From: JAVBNH01 sp031551635 | GTDB taxonomy: Bacteria; Bacillota; Clostridia; Oscillospirales; Acutalibacteraceae | Length of the DNA: 64,000 nucleotides | Direction: 5' to 3' | Assembly: GCA_031551635.1 (NCBI GenBank) | Contig: JAVBNH010000013.1 | Span: 1-64,000 of the forward strand | Shown: positions 41,062 through 49,241 of the stretch, one piece after another | How the letters are laid out: every line of letters begins with the position of its first letter | How positions within the stretch are numbered: the stretch's first letter is position 1 | The notes under the pieces: model-generated | Told to the model about the DNA's origin: nothing | Databases searched by the model: none | The model's input: the letters and a program-made list of their open reading frames with translations, nothing else | Made by a program: the position numbers and the translations under genes

Positions 41062-42822
41062 TTATTCAAAATTTACTATAGCTTTTTCATTCGGCAATAG
41101 CTTGATTATATGATTTTCAAGCGAGTTTTTAACCGGAAGATGCGACAAATCAAGTGAAACTTCAATGTCTCTTTCATTTAAATTTGTTACTGCGAAAAAT
41201 TTTTCATTATATTCATAAAAAATACCGTAGGAATCGAGCCTGACAGAGCCGTAATCCACTAATGAAGGCGCGACGAGAACATCGGCTTTTTCGTGAGCGC
41301 AAACACCGAGATAATCGTTTATCAGAACATTCGCAAAGGTGTTCGGATATTCGTAATAGAGCGGTGAGCCGTGCCAGTTCTTTTTGTCCTGATAATAAAC
41401 ATAGTTCATGTCATAACGCTCGCCCATATAAAAATCATCGTTTTTTGCTTCATTCTTAACTGCAAGAAGCTGATTTTTCAGCACTTGATTCTGATTTGTA
41501 GCCTTTCTGTATTTCGCGTCATGGCACCAGTAGCGTCCGGCGGCACAGAGGTCATAGGGTCCGCCGCTGCCGATTTCATTATCGGTGTAATCCTCAATTT
41601 TTGCCGCCAAAAATGAAGGGAACTTTTGAAAAATATTGTCATGCTCTTTTATCAGGGCATCCAGCCTTTCGGTACGTTCCTTATTGTCGAAGCCGTATAG
41701 AACCGGCAGGGCATTACTGAGCAGGTGAATATGGTCGTGCGCCCTACCCTTTTTATCAAACCAGTCAATATAACGCTTTTTGTCCTTATCCCAGTACCCC
41801 TCCGGCAAATCCTTAGTGTAATTTTCCTTCAGTTTTTCTGCGAGTCTGTCATATTTGCGTGCGTATTCATTATTCCCGATTATTCGTTCCAAATCGCCCA
41901 TTCGCATAAAAGCGTTATAGGCGAACGCCTGAGCCTGAGCCACCGCGCCGTCCTTCATCACCTGGTCCTCATAAAAAACTTGAGACTGGAGACGTCCGTT
42001 TTTCTCAATAAATGACTCTATATATTCCGCGCTCTTACGTAAAAGCTCCATTTTTTTACTCAGATAGAATTTATCCTTGGTCGCGCAATAATATAAATAC
42101 ATCTCCTCGATGATTTCTATGTTGCCGGTCAGGAGGAACATAACAGCCTCTTCACTGTTGTCCATGCTGCGGCGCGTAACTCTGTATTCTATTTTTCCGT
42201 TTGGCTGCTGAGAGCAGGCAGAGCGGTACAGCTTTTTCTTGTCGCCTTCCATGATTCTGAAGTTAAGCTCCATCATACGTCTGACTACTGCAAGCTCAAG
42301 CTCTCCGCCGAGAGACAGCCGTCCTTTTATGTGAAATTCGTGATCAACAGCCGGATAGGTTCCGCCGTAAAAATCAACCTTCAGCGTTGAGAGAACATAA
42401 CCCTCGCGTATTTTCTTCTTTTTGCGCATGACAGTACGCTCCGCGACCTCGCAGAGAATGCTGTCCCAATAAAACCTTGAAAGCGCGTACTCAAATTCCT
42501 TGCCGTCCTCAAAATCAAAGAAAAATATATTGCCCATAAAATCGCAGTTCGGGTAACCGTTAAATTCCTTCTTGAGATACTTCGCGGAAAATTTAACAAG
42601 TGTTCCCTTTTTTTTGCTTTCGATTTCATATTTGCCGTCAATGAGAATCTGATATGATATATGACCGGTTTTGTCAAGCAGCCAAAGAATTTCGCGCCCG
42701 TTCATTTTTTTCGGCTGAAGAATCGGCGGAATTATATATGGCTGGTTGTCCTCCCGCGTAAAGATATAAAGCTTTACAGCCTCATCAGAATTAACGATTA
42801 TCTCTTTTTCCTTAAACTCCAC
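41062..42822 (-). CDS. Unrecognised protein, probable (alpha/alpha)6-barrel glycosidase
   Basis: 586 aa. I do not recognise the family. The N-terminal 190 residues look like a beta-rich domain (LYIFTREDNQPYIIPPILQP). Residues 200-520 are alternating helices typical of an (alpha/alpha)6 toroid, with acidic motifs on loops: LYRSACSQQPNGKIEYR, YEDQVMKDGAVAQAQAFAYN, WDKDKKRYIDWFDKKGRAHD, DNEIGSGGPYDLCAAGRYW and YMGERYDMNYVYYQD. A small beta domain closes it. The GTG at 42822 is preferred, nine bases after AAGGAGG, and overlaps the symporter stop by 11 bp. Between a GPH sugar symporter and GH38, so an intracellular oligosaccharide-processing enzyme is the best inference. Confidence 0.7.
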   Translation of the reverse strand: MEFKEKEIIVNSDEAVKLYIFTREDNQPYIIPPILQPKKMNGREILWLLDKTGHISYQILIDGKYEIESKKKGTLVKFSAKYLKKEFNGYPNCDFMGNIFFFDFEDGKEFEYALSRFYWDSILCEVAERTVMRKKKKIREGYVLSTLKVDFYGGTYPAVDHEFHIKGRLSLGGELELAVVRRMMELNFRIMEGDKKKLYRSACSQQPNGKIEYRVTRRSMDNSEEAVMFLLTGNIEIIEEMYLYYCATKDKFYLSKKMELLRKSAEYIESFIEKNGRLQSQVFYEDQVMKDGAVAQAQAFAYNAFMRMGDLERIIGNNEYARKYDRLAEKLKENYTKDLPEGYWDKDKKRYIDWFDKKGRAHDHIHLLSNALPVLYGFDNKERTERLDALIKEHDNIFQKFPSFLAAKIEDYTDNEIGSGGPYDLCAAGRYWCHDAKYRKATNQNQVLKNQLLAVKNEAKNDDFYMGERYDMNYVYYQDKKNWHGSPLYYEYPNTFANVLINDYLGVCAHEKADVLVAPSLVDYGSVRLDSYGIFYEYNEKFFAVTNLNERDIEVSLDLSHLPVKNSLENHIIKLLPNEKAIVNFE

Positions 42823-44275
42823 TTCCCGAATCCTCCTTATTGGCAGATTCGTCCGTTTCATCTATAGCAGGGGTCGAACGCTGCTGCCTTCGTAATTCAA
42901 GCTCTTTTTTCATATCCTCAAGCACTTTTCCCTCAGCTTTGAAGAAAAAATAAGGAATGACTGAAAGAAGGTTGCCGACACCCTGAAATACCGCGTAATA
43001 AAGGAAAAGACCGTCCTTGGTCTGCTGCGTCTGAACAACACCCTCGCCCGGCATAAAGCCGATTCTGTCGAGCATATAGCCACCGAACAAGGTCGTGAAA
43101 ACACTGAGGAATTTATCCATGACACCCATGGTAACAAAGCTTGTCGCCTCGGCTCTTTTGCCGGTCTGATATTCGCAATAGTCGAAGGTGTTGACGCGGC
43201 AGATATTCGAGGAAATCATCTGCACGCCGTAGGGTATCGATGAGAAAAAGGTCAGGACGAAAAAGAGAAAAATTCCGGAAGGCGTTGTATATCCGACAGA
43301 TTTACAAATAGGATAAATTAGAGTTGTAAAAATTCCCGCGCAGAGGTTTGAGAAAATCGTAATGCGGCTGGGCTTAAATCTCTTGAGGAATATCGGCGCG
43401 AGAAGCATAACAAGAAACTGGGGAATTCCTGTTATTGTCCAGACCAAGGTCTGATAAGAAAATTTTCCGAGAGAATGGATAAAGAAAAACTGACTCGCCA
43501 TCCAGCCAACATTTGAAACAAGGTTCGACAGACCCGAGGACCAAAGCAGGAGAAGCTGTCTGTTTTGAAAAAACACCTTGAAACTGTCAAAAATATTTTC
43601 TGACTGTTTTGGAGGGAGAATTCTTTCTTTGAGATTAAGGGTAAACATAACCGCTACACCGCCGACTATGCCGAAAAATATGGAGCAAATGAGGAAAAAT
43701 GTCGTGCGTTTTATATTTATTGTGTCATAAACTAGCGGAATCAGCCCCGGAATCGCACCGGCAAGCTTGTTTCCCCAGTTTCCGATAGTGAGATAGTTAT
43801 TCCGTTCGGTCAGATCGCTGCTCATAACCGTCGAAATTGCTGAAAATGAAATTCCTGAAAAGGTATTGAAAGTCTCCCAGAGGGCATATGTAATGACAAA
43901 CCAAACGAAAAGCACCTCTTTGTTTGCGGTGGGCATTGTAAACATAAGCATTGAAAGAATGGATATAACCGGAGCAAGCCGGGCGAGGAATGGCAGAAAA
44001 CGGCCGCCCTTAGGCTTTCTGTTGTCGATATATGTCGCGAAAAGCGGATCGTTAATTGTGTCCCAGACCTTTGTAAGCGACATTATTTTAGCAGCTTCGG
44101 AGGATTTGAAATCGGCGGCGGTATAGAACTGCATAAGGTATCCGCCGATAGTTGTGCCGAGAGTCGCATAGCCGAAATTCGCAATACCATAGGAATAGTA
44201 TTCCTTTACCTTCATCTTGCTGGGGTCATTTTCGTTCAGCTTAATCTGGTTAATAGTGTCCTTGAATGTGCCCAT
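42812..44275 (-). CDS. GPH-family sugar:cation symporter
   Basis: 487 aa, 12 helices. The N-terminal YYSYGIANFGYATLGTTIGG and the loop SLTKVWDTINDPLFATYID are the MelB/GPH hallmark; DNRKPKGGRFLPFLARLAP follows. The C-terminal tail (LRRQQRSTPAIDETDESANK) is charged and cytoplasmic. Family members import glycosides (melibiose, xylosides, glucuronides) with Na+ or H+. First in the operon with the unknown glycosidase and alpha-mannosidase, so it likely imports mannose-containing oligosaccharides. The ATG at 44275 has a GGGAG site upstream, 25 bp after queA. Confidence 0.9.
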   Translation of the reverse strand: MGTFKDTINQIKLNENDPSKMKVKEYYSYGIANFGYATLGTTIGGYLMQFYTAADFKSSEAAKIMSLTKVWDTINDPLFATYIDNRKPKGGRFLPFLARLAPVISILSMLMFTMPTANKEVLFVWFVITYALWETFNTFSGISFSAISTVMSSDLTERNNYLTIGNWGNKLAGAIPGLIPLVYDTINIKRTTFFLICSIFFGIVGGVAVMFTLNLKERILPPKQSENIFDSFKVFFQNRQLLLLWSSGLSNLVSNVGWMASQFFFIHSLGKFSYQTLVWTITGIPQFLVMLLAPIFLKRFKPSRITIFSNLCAGIFTTLIYPICKSVGYTTPSGIFLFFVLTFFSSIPYGVQMISSNICRVNTFDYCEYQTGKRAEATSFVTMGVMDKFLSVFTTLFGGYMLDRIGFMPGEGVVQTQQTKDGLFLYYAVFQGVGNLLSVIPYFFFKAEGKVLEDMKKELELRRQQRSTPAIDETDESANKEDSGSGV

Positions 44276-44300
44276 GTTTTTCTCCCATCTTCTTTCTTGT

Positions 44301-45326
44301 TTATAAAATTAAATTAGCGTCACCGAAGCTGAAAAAGCGGTATTTTTCTTCCACCGCGGTTTCATATGCGTTTCTGGTATTTTCCAAGCCGCAAAATGCG
44401 GAAACGAGCATAATAAGAGAACTTTCAGGCAAATGAAAATTTGTAATCAGAGCATCAACACATTTAAAATCATAGCCGGGATATATAAAAATATTTGTCC
44501 ACGCGTCACCGCTTGTTATATGACCGTTTTCATCACTCGCAGACTCAAGGGTACGGCAGCAGGTTGTTCCGACAGCAAAAATTTTCTTTTTCGCAATTTT
44601 TGCTTCATTTATCACTGAGGCGGTCTCGGGAGAGATAAAATAATGCTCGCTGTGCATTATGTGCTCCTCAATATTTTCCGTTTTGACGGGTCTGAAGGTG
44701 CCGATGCCGACATGCAGGGTGATATAGACTACCGTAACGCCCTTGTCTTTAATTCGCTTAAGCAGCTCAGGCGTAAAATGCAAGCCCGCAGTAGGTGCGG
44801 CAGCGGAACCCGGTTCCTTTGCGTAAACCGTCTGATAGCGGTTTTTGTCCTTCAGTTTTTCGGTTATATAATGCGGCAGGGGCATTTCGCCGATTTTGTC
44901 AAGAGTTTCGTAAAAATTACCGTCAAAACCAAAATGCACAAGCCTGTTACCGTTTTCAAGCACCTCAAGCACCTCGGCATTCATAACACCGCCGCCAAAG
45001 CTGAATTTACCGCCAGCCTTCGCTTTTTTGCCGGGCCCTGTAATGCATTCCCATGTATCATTGCCGCTTGTATGAAGCAGTAAAAATTCAACTATAGCGC
45101 CGTCGGGATAACGAGAGCCGTAAAGCCTTGCAGGAAGCACCTTCGTGTCATTGAGAACAAGCACATCTCCCCTGTCAAAATATTCAGGGATATCGTAAAA
45201 ATGCCTGTGCTCAAGCTCACCTGTGAGCCTGTTCATTTTCAAAAGACGGGACCGGTCGCGGGGTTCAATGGGTGTCTGAGCAATCAGCTCAGGAGGTAAA
45301 AAGAAATAAAAATCGCTTTTTTTCAT
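44301..45326 (-). CDS. queA: S-adenosylmethionine:tRNA ribosyltransferase-isomerase
   Basis: 341 aa. Transfers the ribosyl part of SAM to preQ1 in tRNA, making epoxyqueuosine. Begins MKKSDFYFFLPPELIAQTPI, then RDRSRLLKMNRLTGELEHRH; PTAGLHFTPELLKRIKDKGV and HVGIGTFRPVKTENIEEHIM; ends in NFHLPESSLIMLVSAFCG. The ATG at 45326 has GGAG ten bases upstream; the longer frame to 45374 is not needed. tgt is not next to it, as it often is in other Firmicutes. Confidence 0.96.
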   Translation of the reverse strand: MKKSDFYFFLPPELIAQTPIEPRDRSRLLKMNRLTGELEHRHFYDIPEYFDRGDVLVLNDTKVLPARLYGSRYPDGAIVEFLLLHTSGNDTWECITGPGKKAKAGGKFSFGGGVMNAEVLEVLENGNRLVHFGFDGNFYETLDKIGEMPLPHYITEKLKDKNRYQTVYAKEPGSAAAPTAGLHFTPELLKRIKDKGVTVVYITLHVGIGTFRPVKTENIEEHIMHSEHYFISPETASVINEAKIAKKKIFAVGTTCCRTLESASDENGHITSGDAWTNIFIYPGYDFKCVDALITNFHLPESSLIMLVSAFCGLENTRNAYETAVEEKYRFFSFGDANLIL

Positions 45327-45380
45327 AGTTTTTATGCTCCGAACAGGAAAAAAATTATACAGATAACTATTCATTAATAT

Positions 45381-45409
45381 TTGACCGCTAAAAGAAAATG
45401 TGGTATTAT
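45381..45409 (+). promoter_or_regulatory. Promoter of the asd-dapA-dapB operon
   Basis: TTGACC (45381-45386), 17 bp, TATTAT (45404-45409). It implies a 5' untranslated region of about 170 bases before asd, containing the structure at 45441-45555. Confidence 0.68.
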
Positions 45410-45440
45410 ATAATGAATAACAAATTTGAGCAGAATATTT

Positions 45441-45555
45441 AAGCCTTAGACATTATAAATCAATCTGATTTATTTTACAAGGATTTGCGCAAAATTAATT
45501 TGTTATAAATGTCAGAAATGGCAATTTTTCTGCATATCATTGATTTATAAGGCTT
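45441..45555 (+). promoter_or_regulatory. Structured leader of the asd-dapA-dapB operon
   Basis: Long-range pairing in the leader: AAGCCT (45441-45446) plus TATAAATCAAT (45454-45464) pair perfectly with ATTGATTTATA (45539-45549) plus AGGCTT (45550-45555), 17 bp with a 7-base bulge on one side. The enclosed 74 bases contain CAGAAA / TTTCTG and TTGCGCAA inverted repeats. I do not see the conserved blocks of the lysine riboswitch. Candidate attenuator or riboswitch; regulation is inferred. Confidence 0.5.
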
Positions 45556-45589
45556 AGCAATCTCAGAAGAAGAAAGGAATGTTCATATT

Positions 45590-46669
45590 ATGAAAAAATT
45601 TAATGTAGGCGTTATCGGAGCAACAGGTATGGTCGGTCAACGATTTTTGAGTCTGCTTGACACGCACCCCTGGTTCAACGTTACTGCTCTCGCCGCAAGC
45701 TCACGCTCAGCCGGCAAGGCATACGGAGAGCTTGTTGAAAAACGCTGGTTTATGACAACTCCTGTACCTTCTAAATATAAAGATATGATTGTACTTGACG
45801 CTGTAGCCGATGTCGAAAAAATTGCGTCAATGGTTGACTTCGTATTTTGCGCGGTAGATATGCTCAAGGATGAGATAAAAGAGCTTGAGTACGCTTACGC
45901 AAAGGCTGAATGCCCGGTCATGTCTAACAACAGCGCTCACCGCAAAACAGCCGATGTTCCGATGATTGTACCGGAGCTCAATTTTGAGCATTCAAAAATT
46001 ATTGATTCACAACGAAAACGCTTGGGCACAAAACGTGGTTTTGTAGCCGTCAAGTCCAACTGTTCGCTCCAAAGCTACGTTCCAGCCCTGTATCCATTGT
46101 CACATTTCGGCGTTGAGGATGTACTCGTGTGCACTTATCAGGCGATTTCAGGGGCGGGTAAAAACTTCGACACATGGCCGGAAATGGTTGACAATGTCAT
46201 TCCCTTCATTGGCGGCGAAGAGGAAAAGAGCGAGCAGGAACCGCTTAAAATCTGGGGTCAGATAGTCGGCGACGAAATTGTTCCCGCGTCGAAACCTCGA
46301 TTTACTGCGCAGTGTATCAGAGTACCTGTGACAGACGGTCATATGGGCGCGGTTTTTGTGCGTTTCGCAAATAAACCGTCCAAGGAACAAATTTTAGATA
46401 TTTGGAAAAACTTTTCGAGCGAGCCACAGCGCCTTGAGCTTCCGAGCGCGCCGAAGCAGTTTCTTCATTATTTTGAAGAGGACAATATGCCTCAGACAAA
46501 GCTCCAGCGTGATCTCGAGAACGGCATGGCTGTATCTGTTGGCAGGCTTCGCGAGGATTCACAGTATGACTATAAATTTGTTTGCCTGTCCCACAACACC
46601 CTGCGTGGAGCAGCCGGCGGCGCCGTGCTGATGGCTGAGCTTCTCGCCGCGCAAGGATATCTAAGTTAA
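45590..46669 (+). CDS. asd: Aspartate-semialdehyde dehydrogenase
   Basis: 359 aa. NADPH-dependent reduction of aspartyl phosphate to aspartate semialdehyde, first step shared by DAP, Lys, Thr and Met synthesis. NVGVIGATGMVGQRFLSLLD is the Rossmann motif; the catalytic Cys is in VAVKSNCSLQSYVPALYPL near residue 155; RVPVTDGHMGAVFVRF holds the conserved His. The sequence type and length match the archaeal/fungal-like asd branch rather than the usual bacterial one. It starts after GAAAGGAATG; dapA is 41 bp downstream. Confidence 0.95.
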   Translation: MKKFNVGVIGATGMVGQRFLSLLDTHPWFNVTALAASSRSAGKAYGELVEKRWFMTTPVPSKYKDMIVLDAVADVEKIASMVDFVFCAVDMLKDEIKELEYAYAKAECPVMSNNSAHRKTADVPMIVPELNFEHSKIIDSQRKRLGTKRGFVAVKSNCSLQSYVPALYPLSHFGVEDVLVCTYQAISGAGKNFDTWPEMVDNVIPFIGGEEEKSEQEPLKIWGQIVGDEIVPASKPRFTAQCIRVPVTDGHMGAVFVRFANKPSKEQILDIWKNFSSEPQRLELPSAPKQFLHYFEEDNMPQTKLQRDLENGMAVSVGRLREDSQYDYKFVCLSHNTLRGAAGGAVLMAELLAAQGYLS

Positions 46670-46710
46670 TGATGATAAATCACTGAATAATATAGAATGG
46701 GTGAATAATT

Positions 46711-47601
46711 ATGAAGACAGTACCTTTTACCGGTTCGGGCGTCGCTATTGTAACGCCTTATACCGAAGGATGCGAAAAGATAAATTACCCGCTTTTAGGA
46801 AAGCTGATTGACAACCAGATTGCCGGAGGAACTGACGCTATTGTCATTACCGGAACAACCGGCGAAAGCCCTGTACTAACTCACGAGGAGCACGCAGAGG
46901 AAATTCGTTTTGCCGTTGAGCATGTCAATCACCGCGTGCCTGTTATCGCGGGCACGGGCAGCAATGACACCGCATATGCCGTTAAGCTTTCAAATGAGGC
47001 TGAGGCTGCTGGCGCGGATGCCCTGCTTATGGTTACGCCTTATTATAACAAAACCTCTCAGGACGGACTTATCGAGCATTTCAATTTTGTTGCTGATCGC
47101 GTCAGCACTCCGATTATCCTGTATAATGTACCCTCGCGTACTGGTCTCAATATTCTTCCCGCGACTTATTTAGAGCTTTCAAAGCACAAAAACATAGTCG
47201 CCACGAAGGAAGCCAATGGGGATATTTCATCCGTCGCAAAAACAAAAGCTTTATGCGGCGACAATCTCGCCATTTATTCAGGCAATGACGACCAGATACT
47301 CGCAATCATGGCTCACGGCGGCAAGGGTGTTATTTCGGTTCTCGCAAATATCCTGCCGAAAGTAGCCCATGACATTGCCTCTGAATATCTCGCGGGCAAT
47401 ACAAAGCGCTCATTTGAGCTGCAGATGGAGTATCTCGATTTGTGCAACGATTTATTTATCGATGTCAATCCGGTTCCTGTCAAAGCCGCGATGTGCATGA
47501 TGGGTATCGATGTTGGCAGATGCCGTATGCCTCTGCCGGAAATGAGTGAGGCAAACAAGGCGAAGCTCGCTGTGGTTCTCAGAAAACACGGACTGATATG
47601 A
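46711..47601 (+). CDS. dapA: 4-hydroxy-tetrahydrodipicolinate synthase
   Basis: 296 aa. Condenses pyruvate and aspartate semialdehyde. GSGVAIVTPYTEGCEKINYP at the start; VITGTTGESPVLTHEEH near residue 44; the Tyr is in TPIILYNVPSRTGLN and the Schiff-base Lys in NIVATKEANGDISSVA near 165. Clearly the biosynthetic enzyme, in contrast to the aldolase at 31655. It sits between asd and dapB, but dapB is separated by a 243-bp repeat-rich insertion. Confidence 0.96.
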   Translation: MKTVPFTGSGVAIVTPYTEGCEKINYPLLGKLIDNQIAGGTDAIVITGTTGESPVLTHEEHAEEIRFAVEHVNHRVPVIAGTGSNDTAYAVKLSNEAEAAGADALLMVTPYYNKTSQDGLIEHFNFVADRVSTPIILYNVPSRTGLNILPATYLELSKHKNIVATKEANGDISSVAKTKALCGDNLAIYSGNDDQILAIMAHGGKGVISVLANILPKVAHDIASEYLAGNTKRSFELQMEYLDLCNDLFIDVNPVPVKAAMCMMGIDVGRCRMPLPEMSEANKAKLAVVLRKHGLI

Positions 47602-47603
47602 TT

Positions 47604-47830
47604 AGTGTACAGTGTACAGTGTACAGTGTACAGTTAAACTGGTTAAGTGCGAAACTTAGTCATACAATTATTCATTCTTCATTTTTTATCGCAATACCTG
47701 CTTTTTTTGCTAATGAAAAATGAAGAATGAAAAATGAAAATTTTTAATACAGTTGCATTTCGGAATAAACCTAAAATTTGATTTCATATCGATATTTGTA
47801 CACTGCACACAGTACAGTATACACTTAAAA
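47604..47830. repeat. Repeat-rich insertion between dapA and dapB
   Basis: Starts with four perfect AGTGTAC heptamers (47604-47631). In the middle lies a perfect 16-bp inverted repeat, TTCATTCTTCATTTTT (47671-47686) with AAAAATGAAGAATGAA (47716-47731), whose right arm belongs to a second heptamer array, AATGAAA x4 (47712-47739). The right end (about 47797-47827, TTTGTACACTGCACACAGTA...) is a degraded reverse complement of the left-end heptamers. The whole looks like a small mobile or MITE-like repeat. Confidence 0.7.
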
Positions 47831-47844
47831 AGAAGGGTTTTATT

Positions 47845-48609
47845 ATGCTTAATATAGTATTGAGCGGCTGCATGGGAAAGCTCGGACAGGCTATAGTCAG
47901 GATGTCGCTCATGCGCGAGGACATGAAAATCATCGCCGGTGTTGATATCAATGACACTGTAACCTCATCCTTTCCGGTTTTCGCTTCCTTTTCTGAGCTG
48001 CCGGTTGACTGCGACGTTATTCTTGACGCTTCAAATCCTATTATTATAGCGGATATTTTAAAATACGCGACAGATAAAAGCAAGCCGCTGGTGCTCGCGA
48101 CGACAGGTTATAATGATGAACAGCTCGCTTTGATTAACGCCGCGGCAAAAAAAATTCCGGTTTTCATGTCTTATAACATGTCCATAGGAATAAATCTGCT
48201 TTGTGAAATCTCAAAGGCTGTTGCGAAGGTTCTCGGTGACAGCTTTGACGTGGAAATCGTTGAGGCTCACCACAATCAAAAGCTTGACGCGCCAAGCGGC
48301 ACTGCGATAATGCTTGCCGATTCAATAAAAGAAGGGCTTGACTTTGAGCCCGAATACACCTTTGAGCGTAAATCAAGGCGCGAAAAGCGAGCGAAAAATG
48401 AAATCGGTATACATTCCATTCGCGGCGGAACAATAATCGGCGAACACGAAATAATTTTTGCAGGGCACGATGAGATTATAAAGCTCTCACATTCTGCCAT
48501 GTCAAAAGAAATTTTTGCCGTCGGTGCGCTGAACGCCGTTAAATACATTAGCAATAAGCCAACCGGAAAATACACAATGAAGGACTTCGTAATACCAATC
48601 TCCCATTAA
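47845..48609 (+). CDS. dapB: 4-hydroxy-tetrahydrodipicolinate reductase
   Basis: 254 aa. NAD(P)H reduction to tetrahydrodipicolinate, precursor of meso-DAP and, in the mother cell, of dipicolinate. NIVLSGCMGKLGQAIVRMSL binds the nucleotide; VEIVEAHHNQKLDAPSGTAI carries the catalytic His-His and Lys; IHSIRGGTIIGEHEIIFAG follows. AAGAAGGG precedes the ATG. Downstream lies structured element copy B. Confidence 0.96.
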   Translation: MLNIVLSGCMGKLGQAIVRMSLMREDMKIIAGVDINDTVTSSFPVFASFSELPVDCDVILDASNPIIIADILKYATDKSKPLVLATTGYNDEQLALINAAAKKIPVFMSYNMSIGINLLCEISKAVAKVLGDSFDVEIVEAHHNQKLDAPSGTAIMLADSIKEGLDFEPEYTFERKSRREKRAKNEIGIHSIRGGTIIGEHEIIFAGHDEIIKLSHSAMSKEIFAVGALNAVKYISNKPTGKYTMKDFVIPISH

Positions 48610-48615
48610 AAAGGC

Positions 48616-48672
48616 GATATCAGAGTGACGCCGAATGCAAAAGGGCATTCGGATGAAGTCACGAAAGATATC
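48616..48672 (+). repeat. Three-stem structured element, copy B
   Basis: Outer stem GATATC (48616-48621) with GATATC (48667-48672), inner stem GTGAC (48625-48629) with GTCAC (48658-48662), apical hairpin CCGAATG / CATTCGG. Relative to copy A (9545-9609) both the outer and inner stems show paired substitutions that keep pairing, and the unpaired bases GA and GA-A next to the stems are kept. It begins seven bases after the dapB stop. The remaining 48673-48908 holds only a weak GGTTGCA / TGCAACC inverted repeat (48786-48826). Confidence 0.65.
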
Positions 48673-48908
48673 AACTATTTTAATGAAGATTGGTATAAGC
48701 TGAATATAATGAAAACAGCGTGAAAAAATTTCCATGTTTATAAAAAGACACTCCGGATAATCTATTAGCACATGTTATTGCCGATGGTTGCAGAAAAGTT
48801 TGCATTGAAAAATAATAATTGCAACCGGATTTTACCACTAATAATTGTTGAATCCGCGACGATAATATGAATGCAAACGCAAAAGTTTTACGATAGGAGT
48901 GTATAGAC

Positions 48909-49100
48909 ATGGCAACAAATAAGAGCGTAGTACCCGAAGCTCGTGAAGCTCTCAATAAATTTAAGATGGAAGCTGCCAACGAAGTTGGCGTTAATCTTAA
49001 GCAGGGTTACAATGGCGATTTAACTTCCCGTCAGGCCGGCTCAGTCGGTGGACAGATGGTCAAGAAGATGATCCAATCCTATGAAAACAGCATGAAATAA
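48909..49100 (+). CDS. Alpha/beta-type small acid-soluble spore protein
   Basis: 63 aa. Coats and protects spore DNA and is degraded at germination. The sequence ARE-ALNKFKMEAANEVGVN contains the region cut by the germination protease (between Glu and Val/Ala in relatives), and DLTSRQAGSVGGQMVKKMI is the conserved DNA-binding C-terminal motif. AGGAG lies nine bases before the ATG. Expected to be transcribed in the forespore by sigma-G, but I could not identify a convincing promoter. Confidence 0.94.
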   Translation: MATNKSVVPEAREALNKFKMEAANEVGVNLKQGYNGDLTSRQAGSVGGQMVKKMIQSYENSMK

Positions 49101-49145
49101 GCTTGTTTCATTTTATGAAACTTTAGCTTTATAATTTCAGAAAAA

Positions 49146-49173
49146 GGGCTGTGAAGCAATTGCTTCACAGCCC
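49146..49173 (-). terminator. Terminator of the SPFH gene (bidirectional hairpin)
   Basis: A perfect 28-bp palindrome, arms GGGCTGTGAAGC / GCTTCACAGCCC around AATT. On the minus strand it is followed by TTTTT, so it mainly serves the SPFH gene, but it also lies after the SASP gene. Degenerate 7-bp spaced CAGT units lie at 49188-49215. Confidence 0.85.
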
Positions 49174-49241
49174 GCAGTTCAGTTTATCAGTAAGCAGTAT
49201 ACAGTTTTCAGTGCTGTCGGAATCGCAATATGTAGTTTTAA

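Noticed and set aside
45410..45589. Lysine riboswitch before asd
   Set aside because: The leader length is plausible but I find none of the conserved L-box sequence blocks, so only an unnamed structured leader is reported.
48673..48895. Sigma-G promoter for the spore protein gene
   Set aside because: TGAAT-like -35 boxes occur, but none is followed by a convincing CATACTA-like -10 at 17-18 bp upstream of the ribosome binding site.
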